Of a stretch of DNA of 64,000 nt, positions 44,692-52,809 are shown in pieces. How positions within the stretch are numbered: the first letter of the stretch is position 1; every line of letters begins with the position of its first letter. The notes below the pieces were generated by a model. The model worked only from the letters and a program-made list of their open reading frames with translations, was not told the origin of the DNA and did no database searches. Source of the DNA: Mucilaginibacter ginsenosidivorans (GTDB lineage Bacteria > Bacteroidota > Bacteroidia > Sphingobacteriales > Sphingobacteriaceae); assembly GCF_007971025.1 (NCBI RefSeq), contig NZ_CP042436.1, positions 1,674,001 through 1,738,000 on the forward strand. Direction: 5' to 3'. Position numbers and translations under genes: made by a program.

Positions 44692-47030
44692 GATTCATTG
44701 GTTAAGGTTAGCGGCTGGATATGATTTTCAAGTAGCACAATTGAATTATGTTCAAAAAACGATATCCCGAGTTTGCTTTGCAGGATCACATCCAGCGGTA
44801 GTAACACGTGGCGGTTGTATAAAGCGGGGCTGGACGGATAGGGCTCTATCTGGGCCACCAGCCCTTCTTTATCATCTCTTTCAATAAAAAAGCTGGAATA
44901 ATTAAAGCTGGTGGAACTGATCAGTTTATTCATGACCAGGTATTCATCAAAAGTCTCCCCCCAAAGAATATCAGAAAAATAGAAACGGTTATTGCGGACG
45001 AGTGCATAACTAAAGAAAATAACCCCTGCGTGTTTATTCCAAAAAGGGAAAGCGTCTTGTTGCTCTTGAAAGTCCTTGTTCAGGATGATCAATTCCTCTA
45101 AAAGCTGTGAGGCGATATTACTGACCATTAAGGGTATTTGCGGATAAGTATCTTCCCAGCGGCTAAGCAGGCGCAATAACTGGCTGCTATCCAATTGTAC
45201 TTCGTCAAAGTCGAGATTAAACAATAAAGATGATCGCACACCGTAACTTTTAAGCTCTTCAATGAAAGGCTCCAAAAATTCCCATAGGATTTGCTCGTCC
45301 GCCCGGTCGTTCACCGTACCTTCCGGCAAGGCGATGGTAACGAGGTTCCTTCTTTTTGCAATGGGTTTAATCTCCTTGTCCGTCCTGGAGTTCCAGGTCC
45401 TGACTTTAAAGAGCTCTTCCAATCCAAGTATATCTTCTTGTGTGGTCTCTGTCGGTAAGATAATACGGTCAGGCAGGTGGGGTTCAAAATCCTGGCTGGG
45501 AATGATCGGGAAGACGATCTGAAAGGATGTTCCAAAAGAAACGGCGTTAGTATAAGTCAAGATGCCTTGCTTGCTAATGATCGCCGTTTCTCTCGGCAAT
45601 GTCAGGCCTTCGGTGGCTGCGAATAACAGACCATTATTTTTCTTCACTAATTTGGTGAAGATATTGAAGCCCCAGTGCGCGATCGCCCTTTTGGTTTGTT
45701 GATGGAGCGGCTTGATCCCCGGTGGATGAAGCAGGTCTTTAAATGAAAACTTACCGCTGGTGATCAAATCGATATCTTCTTGTATCAGATTTTCGAGGTC
45801 TTTATTGGCTCTTAGTTTTTGTTTAAAACTTTCGCTATTCTCCAACAGTTTCCGGGTGACGCCATTTTCCCCCAGATCCGCTACGCTGATCTCTAAAATA
45901 TCCCGGAATATCGCGGAATGCCTTTTATCGATTCCTGCAAAATAATCTGCGAACACGTCCAATTGTTCCAATTCACTTTCCAAAAAAGCTTTCGCTATAT
46001 TTTTCTTGTAGATCCTTCCGGTTATCAGCCCCTGTCCGGAAACCGTGTGCTGGGTAATGTTTTTGATCAGTTCCTTTAAGCCATATACTGCTTCTTTCGT
46101 AAATTTCCAGGTGCTTAACAGTTGGTTGAAAAAGTGGTCCGCATTGGAAAAGCGCAAAGTGTGCGAAAAGCCGTCTGAACCGATAATAGTAGCGAATATG
46201 AACTGCGCGATTAGGGGCTGATCACTGATTTCGTCGATTAGGAACTTTATTTTTTCGTAAAATTGGTATTGTTCGAAAATTTCTTTGCCGTCTTTCTTTT
46301 TGATCCCGATATGCCCCGATTTAACGTCCCGGTTTTTTTTCTCTTTATCAAAGCGATACGGCTGGTCGAGAAAGATATTCAGCACCTTAAGCTGATTTAA
46401 TATCCCGTAAAACGCCAAGCGCCCTAAATCAACAATACACGAGGGTTGGTTCCGGGGGTCAGTGCTTTCGGTGATTTTTAAGGTTATATTTCCAAGTAAT
46501 AAGTTATTGTCGGTATCGTATTCGCAATTTGCGGGTAATGATTGAAGGGGGGTATCCGGCGTTAAATTATTTAACCGCGCTTCAAACAATAAATCATAAA
46601 GTAATTTATCCTCGCGATTTACATATAGTAAAGGCATAAATTGACTGGACAGCACAAACCAGTTAGTTGGGAACTTCGTAGCGGTATGAAGATCGAAATC
46701 ATGTATTTCTTCCCCAAATGATACTTTAAATACGCCCGATTTGGTCATTAAATAGGCATAGGTACCATATTGATATAAAATATATTGAAAACCATTATGT
46801 CGCGGTTCATTATTTAGCGGAAATTCCAATAAAAATTCGATATCAGGCCGCGCCTGCTTGCATAAGATCAGGTACCCGATATAGCGAATATCTAATTTCA
46901 CAATTTCAACCGTTGCCGTGATTTTTAACAGCTTATCCACCGCATCCTTATGAATGGCTAAGAATGCGGCGTAAAGGTTGTCGATATCTTTGCTGGCAGG
47001 ATAAGAATTTTCTATAACTAATTCAGGCAT
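44688..47030 (-). CDS. 780-aa GHKL ATPase with C-terminal STAS-like domain
   Basis: Residues 1-300 carry mixed β/α segments (DIRYIGYLILCKQARPDIEFL) of no clear family. A GHKL ATPase follows at about 310-510: Glu320/Asn324 in LKELIKNITQHT (N box), Asp385-x-Gly387 in ISVADLGENGV (G1), and GTSFQIVFPI at 500-509 as the final strand. Residues about 560-670 (ALPEGTVNDRADEQ, then SSLLFNLDFDEVQLDSSQLLRLLSRW) look like a STAS-type phosphorylation domain. First gene of the four-gene operon; the 488-nt upstream region to 47518 has no gene and contains the TTTACT repeats. Cytoplasmic, no TM segment. Confidence 0.7.
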   Translation of the reverse strand: MPELVIENSYPASKDIDNLYAAFLAIHKDAVDKLLKITATVEIVKLDIRYIGYLILCKQARPDIEFLLEFPLNNEPRHNGFQYILYQYGTYAYLMTKSGVFKVSFGEEIHDFDLHTATKFPTNWFVLSSQFMPLLYVNREDKLLYDLLFEARLNNLTPDTPLQSLPANCEYDTDNNLLLGNITLKITESTDPRNQPSCIVDLGRLAFYGILNQLKVLNIFLDQPYRFDKEKKNRDVKSGHIGIKKKDGKEIFEQYQFYEKIKFLIDEISDQPLIAQFIFATIIGSDGFSHTLRFSNADHFFNQLLSTWKFTKEAVYGLKELIKNITQHTVSGQGLITGRIYKKNIAKAFLESELEQLDVFADYFAGIDKRHSAIFRDILEISVADLGENGVTRKLLENSESFKQKLRANKDLENLIQEDIDLITSGKFSFKDLLHPPGIKPLHQQTKRAIAHWGFNIFTKLVKKNNGLLFAATEGLTLPRETAIISKQGILTYTNAVSFGTSFQIVFPIIPSQDFEPHLPDRIILPTETTQEDILGLEELFKVRTWNSRTDKEIKPIAKRRNLVTIALPEGTVNDRADEQILWEFLEPFIEELKSYGVRSSLLFNLDFDEVQLDSSQLLRLLSRWEDTYPQIPLMVSNIASQLLEELIILNKDFQEQQDAFPFWNKHAGVIFFSYALVRNNRFYFSDILWGETFDEYLVMNKLISSTSFNYSSFFIERDDKEGLVAQIEPYPSSPALYNRHVLLPLDVILQSKLGISFFEHNSIVLLENHIQPLTLTNES

Positions 47031-47319
47031 AGGGTTATTTAATCCATATATATGGAAAATAATTTGAAAAAGAAAATATCTGATTGAAAAGTTCTATTCG
47101 TTAATATTTGATTAATTTACCGGAAAAATCTTTAACCCGGTAAGGCCAGCAGGCAAAGCGGGATTTACTAAAATTTTTCCGAGATAAGTTTTATTAAATT
47201 TGACTACCAGATTTTGCTGAATTAGATCGAATTTGAAAGGTCTTAAAAATAATTTATCTAAAAAATTTCGATGAGCGAAGCCTATGCTAACTGATTTGGA
47301 AAAAGTTGTAAGGATAAAA

Positions 47320-47345
47320 TTTACTTAACATAGTAAATATTTACT
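47320..47345. promoter_or_regulatory. TTTACT inverted plus direct repeat
   Basis: TTTACT-TAACAT-AGTAAA (47320..47337) is a perfect 6-6-6 inverted repeat, and a further TTTACT follows at 47340..47345. It lies about 290 nt upstream of the 780-aa gene. Operator for the GHKL operon or for the neighbouring regulatory gene pair. Confidence 0.4.
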
Positions 47346-47518
47346 TGTTGACATAACGTTCTTATGCTGTGAGAGGGGGCAAAGAATTTCTAAAGAACCG
47401 TCTAAAGGCGACAACGCAAATGTATTTGATAACAACTGGAAAACCCTTGTAAATTTCTAGCTGATCTATCCGGTTATAAGCCGTTCTAAATGCATCAACC
47501 ATCTTTTGACGCTGCTGC

Positions 47519-48019
47519 CTAAAATTGCTCATTCAATTCCCTAAACATCGCTATGGTGATCAGGGTGCGTACGCCGAGCAGGTTACAGATATCAGGGATC
47601 TTAACATTGGCTATCCCGGCGGGCTGGCTTACCTCGTGCGTGACGATGGGGAGACCCTTTTGCAATGCGTGAGCAATCAGCCAGGCGTCGGCTTCATCTT
47701 TGTCAAAAAATGTACTGAGCGCGCTCTGACTGTAAGGCGGGATACGGCGACTGGCAGTCTGGATCACTCTTGCATAGTCGGCCATGACGCTGCCGGAACT
47801 ATGAAAGAAATCTGGCTGAAGGTTGGCCGCGCACCAAAGGTGGAGGGCATCTTTATTGCGGCCTAATTCGCCTTTTACTTTATCGATGCTGGAGATTGTG
47901 CCTTCATCTGCCAGTTGTTTGAGCTTCGCCCAAAAGCTGGTCGCGACATCAAGCGGGTAAGTCATCCGGTGGGCCTGTATAAAGCAGTTGCTGTCGAGTA
48001 AGTATAACGGCCCACTCAT
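47519..48019 (-). CDS. DUF4411 PIN-like toxin
   Basis: 166 aa. YLLDSNCFIQAHR (Asp9) and the distal FFDKDEADAWLIAHAL with further acidic residues are the DUF4411 signature, a PIN-like family that usually pairs with an XRE/ImmA-IrrE gene. The predicted RNase pocket would need Asp9 and the DKDEAD acids. It is 2 nt after the ImmA gene, on the same strand, so the two are a toxin-antitoxin or regulator pair. Cytoplasmic. Confidence 0.75.
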   Translation of the reverse strand: MSGPLYLLDSNCFIQAHRMTYPLDVATSFWAKLKQLADEGTISSIDKVKGELGRNKDALHLWCAANLQPDFFHSSGSVMADYARVIQTASRRIPPYSQSALSTFFDKDEADAWLIAHALQKGLPIVTHEVSQPAGIANVKIPDICNLLGVRTLITIAMFRELNEQF

Positions 48020-48021
48020 GT

Positions 48022-49146
48022 TCAGAAATTATTGTTCATGAAATGCTGGTAGGTGTCCCCTTTCAGCCCAGTCAGTTTATAAGCGTCGCGGTATAGCAGT
48101 TGGGTTTCTTTGACGGCCTGGTTGACCAGCCCGGCAAAACGAAGGCCGAGCCGCTTCTTTTGCGTCAGGTAAAAATCACCCCCGGAAGCTTTTTCTTTTT
48201 GTTCCTGCAGTTTGACCTTATAATGATTATACCAACCGAAAAACTCCTTCTTGGTGATCTTCTGATGATCTAATGCGCGCCGTGCAATGACTATCCGGCT
48301 AACTTTAAAATAAGCCGCCAGCTTTGGAATGTCTTTCAGCTCCTCCCACTTCCGGCTAAAGGAAACACCGGGCACCAGCAGTTCGGCTGCCACCTGGTCA
48401 CACAACTGTTCGATCGGGTCGTCGGCGGGCAGCAATTGCTGCATGTCAAAACCGGCGCTTTTACCGAGCCAGATATGCGCCAGTTCGTGCATGATGGTAA
48501 AGATCTGCGCAGCTTTACTATCGGCGGCATTGACAAATAAGAATGGCGCGTAGGTATTGACCAGAACAAAACCCCTGCATTCTTCGACCGCTATGCCCCG
48601 TTTATTAGAATTTTCAACGACGCTATTGAAGCTAAGGAATATACCGGCTTCCTCGACGCGGGAACTTAGGTGGTCAAGAGCTTCCTCGTTTTTTTTATGC
48701 AGGCTGGCCCATTCCGGTTCCAGTCCGAGCGTTTTCCGGATATCCGCGACGATGATTTCCGGGTCATTAATTTGGGCAAATTTGCCGACAAATGGCACCT
48801 GCGGTGCGTTGTTTTCTTTTAAATATTCAACGAGCCAGTCTTGTCTTTTCTGCATCAGCAGTATGGTATCATACAAATTCAGGCTAACCTGGAAGGTTGT
48901 GGTGTTACCGGTCCTAAAAAAGGGGAAGGCTAATTTTTCCTGGGGAGGTTGTTCCAAAAATAAATAGCCAAAAGGCAGATGGACCTTTTGGGAAAAATCC
49001 TCCAGTTGTTTTTGGGTGGGTAGTTTATCGCCTTGTAGCCAGCCAGCGAAGACAGGGAATTTCAGCATAAATTCATCCGTATTGTAGCCTGCCCGGCCGA
49101 TGGCCCAATCTACGATCTTTAGGTTTGGCGTGATTCCGATATTCAT
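48022..49146 (-). CDS. XRE + ImmA/IrrE-type metallopeptidase
   Basis: 374 aa. A Cro/C1-type HTH-like N-terminus (about 1-70; WLQGDKLPTQKQLEDFSQKVHLPFGYLFLEQPP is the family pattern) leads into an ImmA/IrrE zincin domain with IMHELAHIWLG (about 218-228) and a likely third ligand Glu in LCDQVAAELLVPG. IrrE-like peptidases cleave repressors; ImmA/IrrE proteins paired with DUF4411 act as the regulatory half of that pair. The HTH here probably binds the shared promoter. Confidence 0.85.
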   Translation of the reverse strand: MNIGITPNLKIVDWAIGRAGYNTDEFMLKFPVFAGWLQGDKLPTQKQLEDFSQKVHLPFGYLFLEQPPQEKLAFPFFRTGNTTTFQVSLNLYDTILLMQKRQDWLVEYLKENNAPQVPFVGKFAQINDPEIIVADIRKTLGLEPEWASLHKKNEEALDHLSSRVEEAGIFLSFNSVVENSNKRGIAVEECRGFVLVNTYAPFLFVNAADSKAAQIFTIMHELAHIWLGKSAGFDMQQLLPADDPIEQLCDQVAAELLVPGVSFSRKWEELKDIPKLAAYFKVSRIVIARRALDHQKITKKEFFGWYNHYKVKLQEQKEKASGGDFYLTQKKRLGLRFAGLVNQAVKETQLLYRDAYKLTGLKGDTYQHFMNNNF

Positions 49147-49263
49147 ATAGCTTTAGTAAAAGTACAAAACGGGATGCTATATTTTGACATTTTACTTGCG
49201 TAGAAATGGTTAAATTTATTTCTCATGATCAAATAGATAACATATAATACCAAGAAACGGAAC

Positions 49264-49956
49264 TCATGGTTCAATAATTGCCCTGACTTTTTTAAATCGC
49301 AGGTAACAGGTTTTTACGCGTTGCCACAACAATAAATCTTTGATCCAGTCAACGACGATATCAAGCGTAAAATAGATGAAAGTCGTTGTCAAGATGATCG
49401 CTTGTTGTTTTCCCTGCGATTTCAATAACTTCGTCATGGGATCTTCCACGTAGAGTGAAACACCGATGGCCAGCAGCAGTAACAGTAGTTTGGTGGTCGC
49501 CCCTAAAAATCTGCTGGTTAGCCAAGCGTTCAGCGCGCCGCTGGCGAGCTGGTCACGGAGCTGGTTAATGTGGTATTCGTCCAGTATCTTTTTGAATCTT
49601 TCGGGATTAGTGTCGAAATTATCAATAAAACGGTTTCGCTCTTTTAGGTCCGCTTCGATGGCGGCATAGTTGGGGCCGGGCGGCACCGGCTTGCCTTCGG
49701 CGACCGCTTGCTTTGCCGCTTCTGAATGGGCGAGGACTTTGTTAGTGATATCACCAATGTCCATGATGTTTGTAAAATGATGATAGGGTTTGAAATGCGC
49801 TTTAATATTCTTCCGCTGCTGACGTATTTCGCGGGACGTGACCTGGTAAGTTGTGGCCACATCGTCAAAATAATTTTCAAACTGTGCAATAAATGCTTCG
49901 GGTTTGATTCGTTTCAGCCGGAGTTCGTTTTCGATTTTCTGATCTGTTAAGTTCAT
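49264..49956 (-). CDS. Two-TM hypothetical membrane protein
   Basis: 230 aa. The N-terminal 140 residues are charged and helical (LTDQKIENELRLKRIKPEAFIAQFENYF), followed by two transmembrane helices at about 150-168 (ATTKLLLLLLAIGVSLYV) and 184-200 (IILTTTFIYFTLDIVVDW) and a basic tail. No family recognised. The stretch 49957..50494 downstream of its start holds the second dispersed repeat copy and no intact gene. Confidence 0.6.
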   Translation of the reverse strand: MNLTDQKIENELRLKRIKPEAFIAQFENYFDDVATTYQVTSREIRQQRKNIKAHFKPYHHFTNIMDIGDITNKVLAHSEAAKQAVAEGKPVPPGPNYAAIEADLKERNRFIDNFDTNPERFKKILDEYHINQLRDQLASGALNAWLTSRFLGATTKLLLLLLAIGVSLYVEDPMTKLLKSQGKQQAIILTTTFIYFTLDIVVDWIKDLLLWQRVKTCYLRFKKVRAIIEP

Positions 49957-50078
49957 TAAGAGAATAAGTGTTTTTAAAATTCCAGATCCATTATACGAGT
50001 TTCAAAGTCTTTTTCGCCTTTGGCTTGGATATTCCGGGAAGCGCGACCAGGCAATTCGGTGCTCTTTGGATCACATAG

Positions 50079-50205
50079 TTGTGTAGAAAATTAAAAAAAT
50101 TGGCATTATTAGTCAACAAATTAATATGCTCAAAGTGCTACGGAATCAATTGTTAGCAATTCCGGAACGAGATGGTCAATGGCGCCGGAATGTCCAGCTT
50201 GCTAC
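50079..50205. repeat. Dispersed degenerate repeat, copy 2
   Basis: Homologous to 2931..3060 in the same orientation. It encodes MLKVLRNQLLAIPERDGQWRRN from the ATG at 50126 to a stop near 50217. The copies flank the 3-50 kb segment and could be remnants of one mobile sequence. Confidence 0.6.
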
Positions 50206-50460
50206 GATAGCGAAATAATATTCCCCTATCCCCTACGCTTTTTGACTTGTTTCAGGTTCCCAAACCATGCATTTTCATTTTCCAAAACTGTTATCTCATA
50301 TTAAGAAGAACAAAATGGATCCTTTGATTAGCAAGTCTTTAATTGGAATCTCACTAAAAAAGTAAAAAATAGGTAAAGTGTGAATGACTTAGAATACACG
50401 CCAAATGATCCCCATTGATTCATTAAAGTTTAAAATGGTCTTAAATAGTCTAAAACTATA

Positions 50461-50490
50461 TTCTCGTCGGGAGTCGAACTCTTTTTGAAG
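50461..50490 (-). other. Weak tRNA 3'-end-like fragment
   Basis: On the minus strand GAG-TTCGACT-CCCGA has a T-loop but a poor stem, then CGAGAA. It is the weakest of the tRNA-like scars and is listed because of its position at the island end. Confidence 0.25.
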
Positions 50491-50494
50491 AATG

Positions 50495-50716
50495 TCAAAA
50501 GTCCAATAATTCTTTTGGTTTGACATTTAATGCATCTGCCAGTTCAAGAAGTGTTGTAAAATGAAAGTCTTCTTTTGCGGTCTCAATCGTGCTAATCTTG
50601 GCACGGTCGACATCACATTTATTTGCCAGGTCCTGTTGGCTAAGCTTTTGTTCTTTTCTGATACGTCTGACGTTTTTGCCTATTGAAGCAAATATCGACT
50701 TGTGCTTTTCCTTCAT
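50495..50716 (-). CDS. XRE-type HTH regulator, 73 aa
   Basis: From the ATG at 50716: MKEKHKSIFASIGKNVRRIR, then KLSQQDLANKCDVDRAKISTIE is a complete Cro/C1 HTH (Gln-Gln at helix 2 start, Asp-Arg-Ala-Lys-Ile-Ser recognition helix), ending ALNVKPKELLDF. The longer frame upstream reads through the operator palindrome and is not used. A perfect 20-bp palindrome at 50751..50770 lies 34 nt upstream of the start. Confidence 0.85.
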   Translation of the reverse strand: MKEKHKSIFASIGKNVRRIRKEQKLSQQDLANKCDVDRAKISTIETAKEDFHFTTLLELADALNVKPKELLDF

Positions 50717-50750
50717 CTGAGCGAAAGATGAGGGAAAAAAGTATAAATTT

Positions 50751-50770
50751 TTGTGGCAATATTGCCACAA
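50751..50770. promoter_or_regulatory. Perfect palindrome TTGTGGCAATATTGCCACAA
   Basis: Uninterrupted 20-bp inverted repeat over the expected promoter of the XRE gene. Autoregulatory operator is the obvious reading. Confidence 0.7.
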
Positions 50771-50840
50771 TTAAAATATTTAGTATATTGCATAAAATTA
50801 AATATAGAAGTAGTTTATACTTTTGCGAGACTTGTTAGCA

Positions 50841-51005
50841 TAGATAGCACTCGCACTTGAATCTCGTCTTAGAAACCTGAGAAATTTCAAAAGGAAACGG
50901 GAGGATAAGTGACAGCGCTCACGCCATAGGCGTGGGCCTGACTTATTCGTTTCCGGGCTTCTCAGGGCCGCTAAGACGATAAGTTGGGTTCCACGCCTTA
51001 TTTTT
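50841..51005 (+). ncRNA. Long nested hairpin RNA, 6S-like candidate
   Basis: Coaxial stems, outside to inside: CGTCTTAG/CTAAGACG (50865..50872, 50971..50978), CCTGAGAA/TTCTCAGG (50876..50883, 50959..50966), GGAAACG/CGTTTCC (50893..50899, 50948..50954), ATAAGT/ACTTAT (50905..50910, 50941..50946), CACGCC/GGCGTG (50920..50925, 50929..50934) with loop ATA. All are exact. The order of stems and internal loops fits a 6S-type RNA. A 3' hairpin ATAAG/CTTAT with a T-run ends it near 51005. An alternative pairing, GGCGTGG (50929..50935) with CCACGCC (50991..50997), is also exact. Family membership is inference. Confidence 0.7.
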
Positions 51006-51039
51006 TGGGGGTTGGGTCCGGCTTTTAATCTTGTTAGTC

Positions 51040-51315
51040 ATGGAGGACCGGATCTTATTGTTGTTTGATGGGGGGCGGGGTGATGCCTGTTCGGTGTTTG
51101 AGGCTGTGCTGCGGGGTATGCCGGTGGGTGATGCGAAGGTGTTGCTCTGGGGGGCGTTCCGGCGGGCGGCTTTGGATGCGGGTTTGTTGTCCGGTGGTTC
51201 TCTGGATGATCTTGCCTCGTTTTTGGATCAGTTAATGGACCGGTGTGTGGCGGAGGCTGCTGCGGGTCGCGGGGCAATGGCGGATGGGCCGGCGGAGGGG
51301 GCGCGTGATGTTTAG
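51040..51315 (+). CDS. Small hypothetical protein, 91 aa
   Basis: From the ATG at 51040: MEDRILLLFDGGRGDACSVFEAVLRG, followed by helices (LLWGAFRRAALDAGLL, LDDLASFLDQLMDRCVAEAAAGRG). Cytoplasmic, no motif. First gene of the G-rich block; its codon use (GGG, GTG, GCG) already matches the TlpA-LanB genes, so it is one of that set rather than an island gene. A short hairpin with C/G arms follows at 51347..51369. Confidence 0.5.
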   Translation: MEDRILLLFDGGRGDACSVFEAVLRGMPVGDAKVLLWGAFRRAALDAGLLSGGSLDDLASFLDQLMDRCVAEAAAGRGAMADGPAEGARDV

Positions 51316-51471
51316 TGCGCGTGTCCGGGGCTGGCTGCTGCTGATCAGTCCCCCGGAATGAGGGGGGCTGGTGTTGGGCTTTCCCGGGTTCTTTTTGGGT
51401 TTGGCCGGTGGGCTGCCTGTTCGGGGTGGTCTTGATTTTTCTTTTTTTTTCACTTTAAAATTTTTGGTTTT

Positions 51472-52809
51472 ATGAAGCATTTTTTTGGCTTCCTGGTATT
51501 GCTGTGTCTTTTTTTTGGGGCGGCGGGGCAGGAGCGTTCTTTGGGGGTTGGCGGGGTTTTGCCGCCGTTGGTGTTGCCGCGGGTGGTTGCTGCGGGTTTT
51601 GAGGGTTCGGATGTTGCGTTCCGGGCTTTGGATCTGGCGGGCTTGCGGGGTAAGCTGGTGGTGATCGATTTCTGGGCGTCGTGGTGTGCGCCGTGCCGTA
51701 CGTTGCTGCCGGAGCTGGATTCGCTGCAGGGGGTGTTCGGGGATAAGGTGGCTTTCCTTCCGGTGAGTGCGGAGGGTTGGGATAAGCTGGGGCGGGTGGT
51801 GTCGGCGGTTGGTCGCGGGCGGCGCTGGCGTTTGCCTTTTGTGGTGGAGGATGGGTTGCTGGGGGCTTTGTTCCCGCATCGTTCGCTGCCGCATGAGGTG
51901 TGGATCGGCAAGGATGGCCGGGTGCTGGCGGTGACGGAGGGTTCGGCGGTGACGGCGGCGAATGTGTCGCGGGTGCTGGCGGGTGGTGCTGTCGGGGCGG
52001 AAACGAAGGTGGATGTGTCGGTGGGCTATGATATGGCTTTGCCTTTGCTGGTGGGGGGTAATGGTGATGACGGGCATGGGGCGGCGGCTTTGCGTTTCCA
52101 TGCGTTGTTGTCGGGTTATATCCCGGGGCTTTCGGGCGGGGTGAATATTTCGGATCTGGATCCGGTGCGGGGGCAGAAGTTCAATGCGCGGAATGTGCCG
52201 CTGCTGTGGCTGGGGCGGCTGGCGTACAGTTACGGGCTGGACTGGTTCCCGGATGCGCGGGTGCGGGTGCTGAGCCGGGATTCGGCTTTGTTCAATACGG
52301 GTTTGCAGGGGCAGGCGTATGAGCGCTGGCTGGCGGATGGTCATGGGTATTGTTATGAGTTGCTGCTGCCGGCGGGGCTGGCGGGGAGTGCCTTTGGCTG
52401 GATGCAGGGGGATCTGCGGCGTTTGTTCCCGCAATATGTGTTTTCGGTGGAGGAGGATTCGGTGCGGAGCCTGGCGCTGGTGCGGCTGCCGGGAGCGGAT
52501 AAGCTGCGTTCGGCGGGGGGTGAGCGGGTGATCGCGGTGGGGCCCTATTCCTGTGTGCTGCATAATGCGTACCTGAACCAGCTGATGATGCGGCTGAGCC
52601 AGGTGTACCTGCAGCATTCGAAGCTGCCGGTGGTGGATGAGACGGGTTACCTGGGGAAGGTGGACCTGGATATTTCGGCGGACTTGTCGGATGTAGGGGA
52701 GCTGAACGGGGAGCTGGCGCGGTACGGGTTGCGGCTGGAGCGGAAGCGGGCTTTGGTGAAGTTGCTGGTGGTGCGGGATGCGGTTCCGGGGAAGGGGGAT
52801 GCGCGATGA
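51472..52809 (+). CDS. TlpA-type thioredoxin with C-terminal DUF3738-like domain
   Basis: 445 aa. Signal peptide (MKHFFGFLVLLCLFFGAAGQ). A TlpA/ResA-like domain at about 30-160 has the redox motif WCAPC (Cys72, Cys75) after VVIDFWAS. The C-terminal half (about 190-440) ends LPVVDETGYLGKVDLDIS, the pattern of DUF3738 (TIGR03435-type) domains. A periplasmic disulfide reductase is likely. It overlaps the SusC start by 4 nt; in Bacteroidota TlpA genes are often linked to SusC/SusD. Confidence 0.85.
   Translation: MKHFFGFLVLLCLFFGAAGQERSLGVGGVLPPLVLPRVVAAGFEGSDVAFRALDLAGLRGKLVVIDFWASWCAPCRTLLPELDSLQGVFGDKVAFLPVSAEGWDKLGRVVSAVGRGRRWRLPFVVEDGLLGALFPHRSLPHEVWIGKDGRVLAVTEGSAVTAANVSRVLAGGAVGAETKVDVSVGYDMALPLLVGGNGDDGHGAAALRFHALLSGYIPGLSGGVNISDLDPVRGQKFNARNVPLLWLGRLAYSYGLDWFPDARVRVLSRDSALFNTGLQGQAYERWLADGHGYCYELLLPAGLAGSAFGWMQGDLRRLFPQYVFSVEEDSVRSLALVRLPGADKLRSAGGERVIAVGPYSCVLHNAYLNQLMMRLSQVYLQHSKLPVVDETGYLGKVDLDISADLSDVGELNGELARYGLRLERKRALVKLLVVRDAVPGKGDAR

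Noticed and set aside
51232..52617. 461-codon open frame on the minus strand inside the TlpA gene.
   Set aside because: Same compositional artefact; the plus-strand TlpA has a signal peptide and WCAPC.
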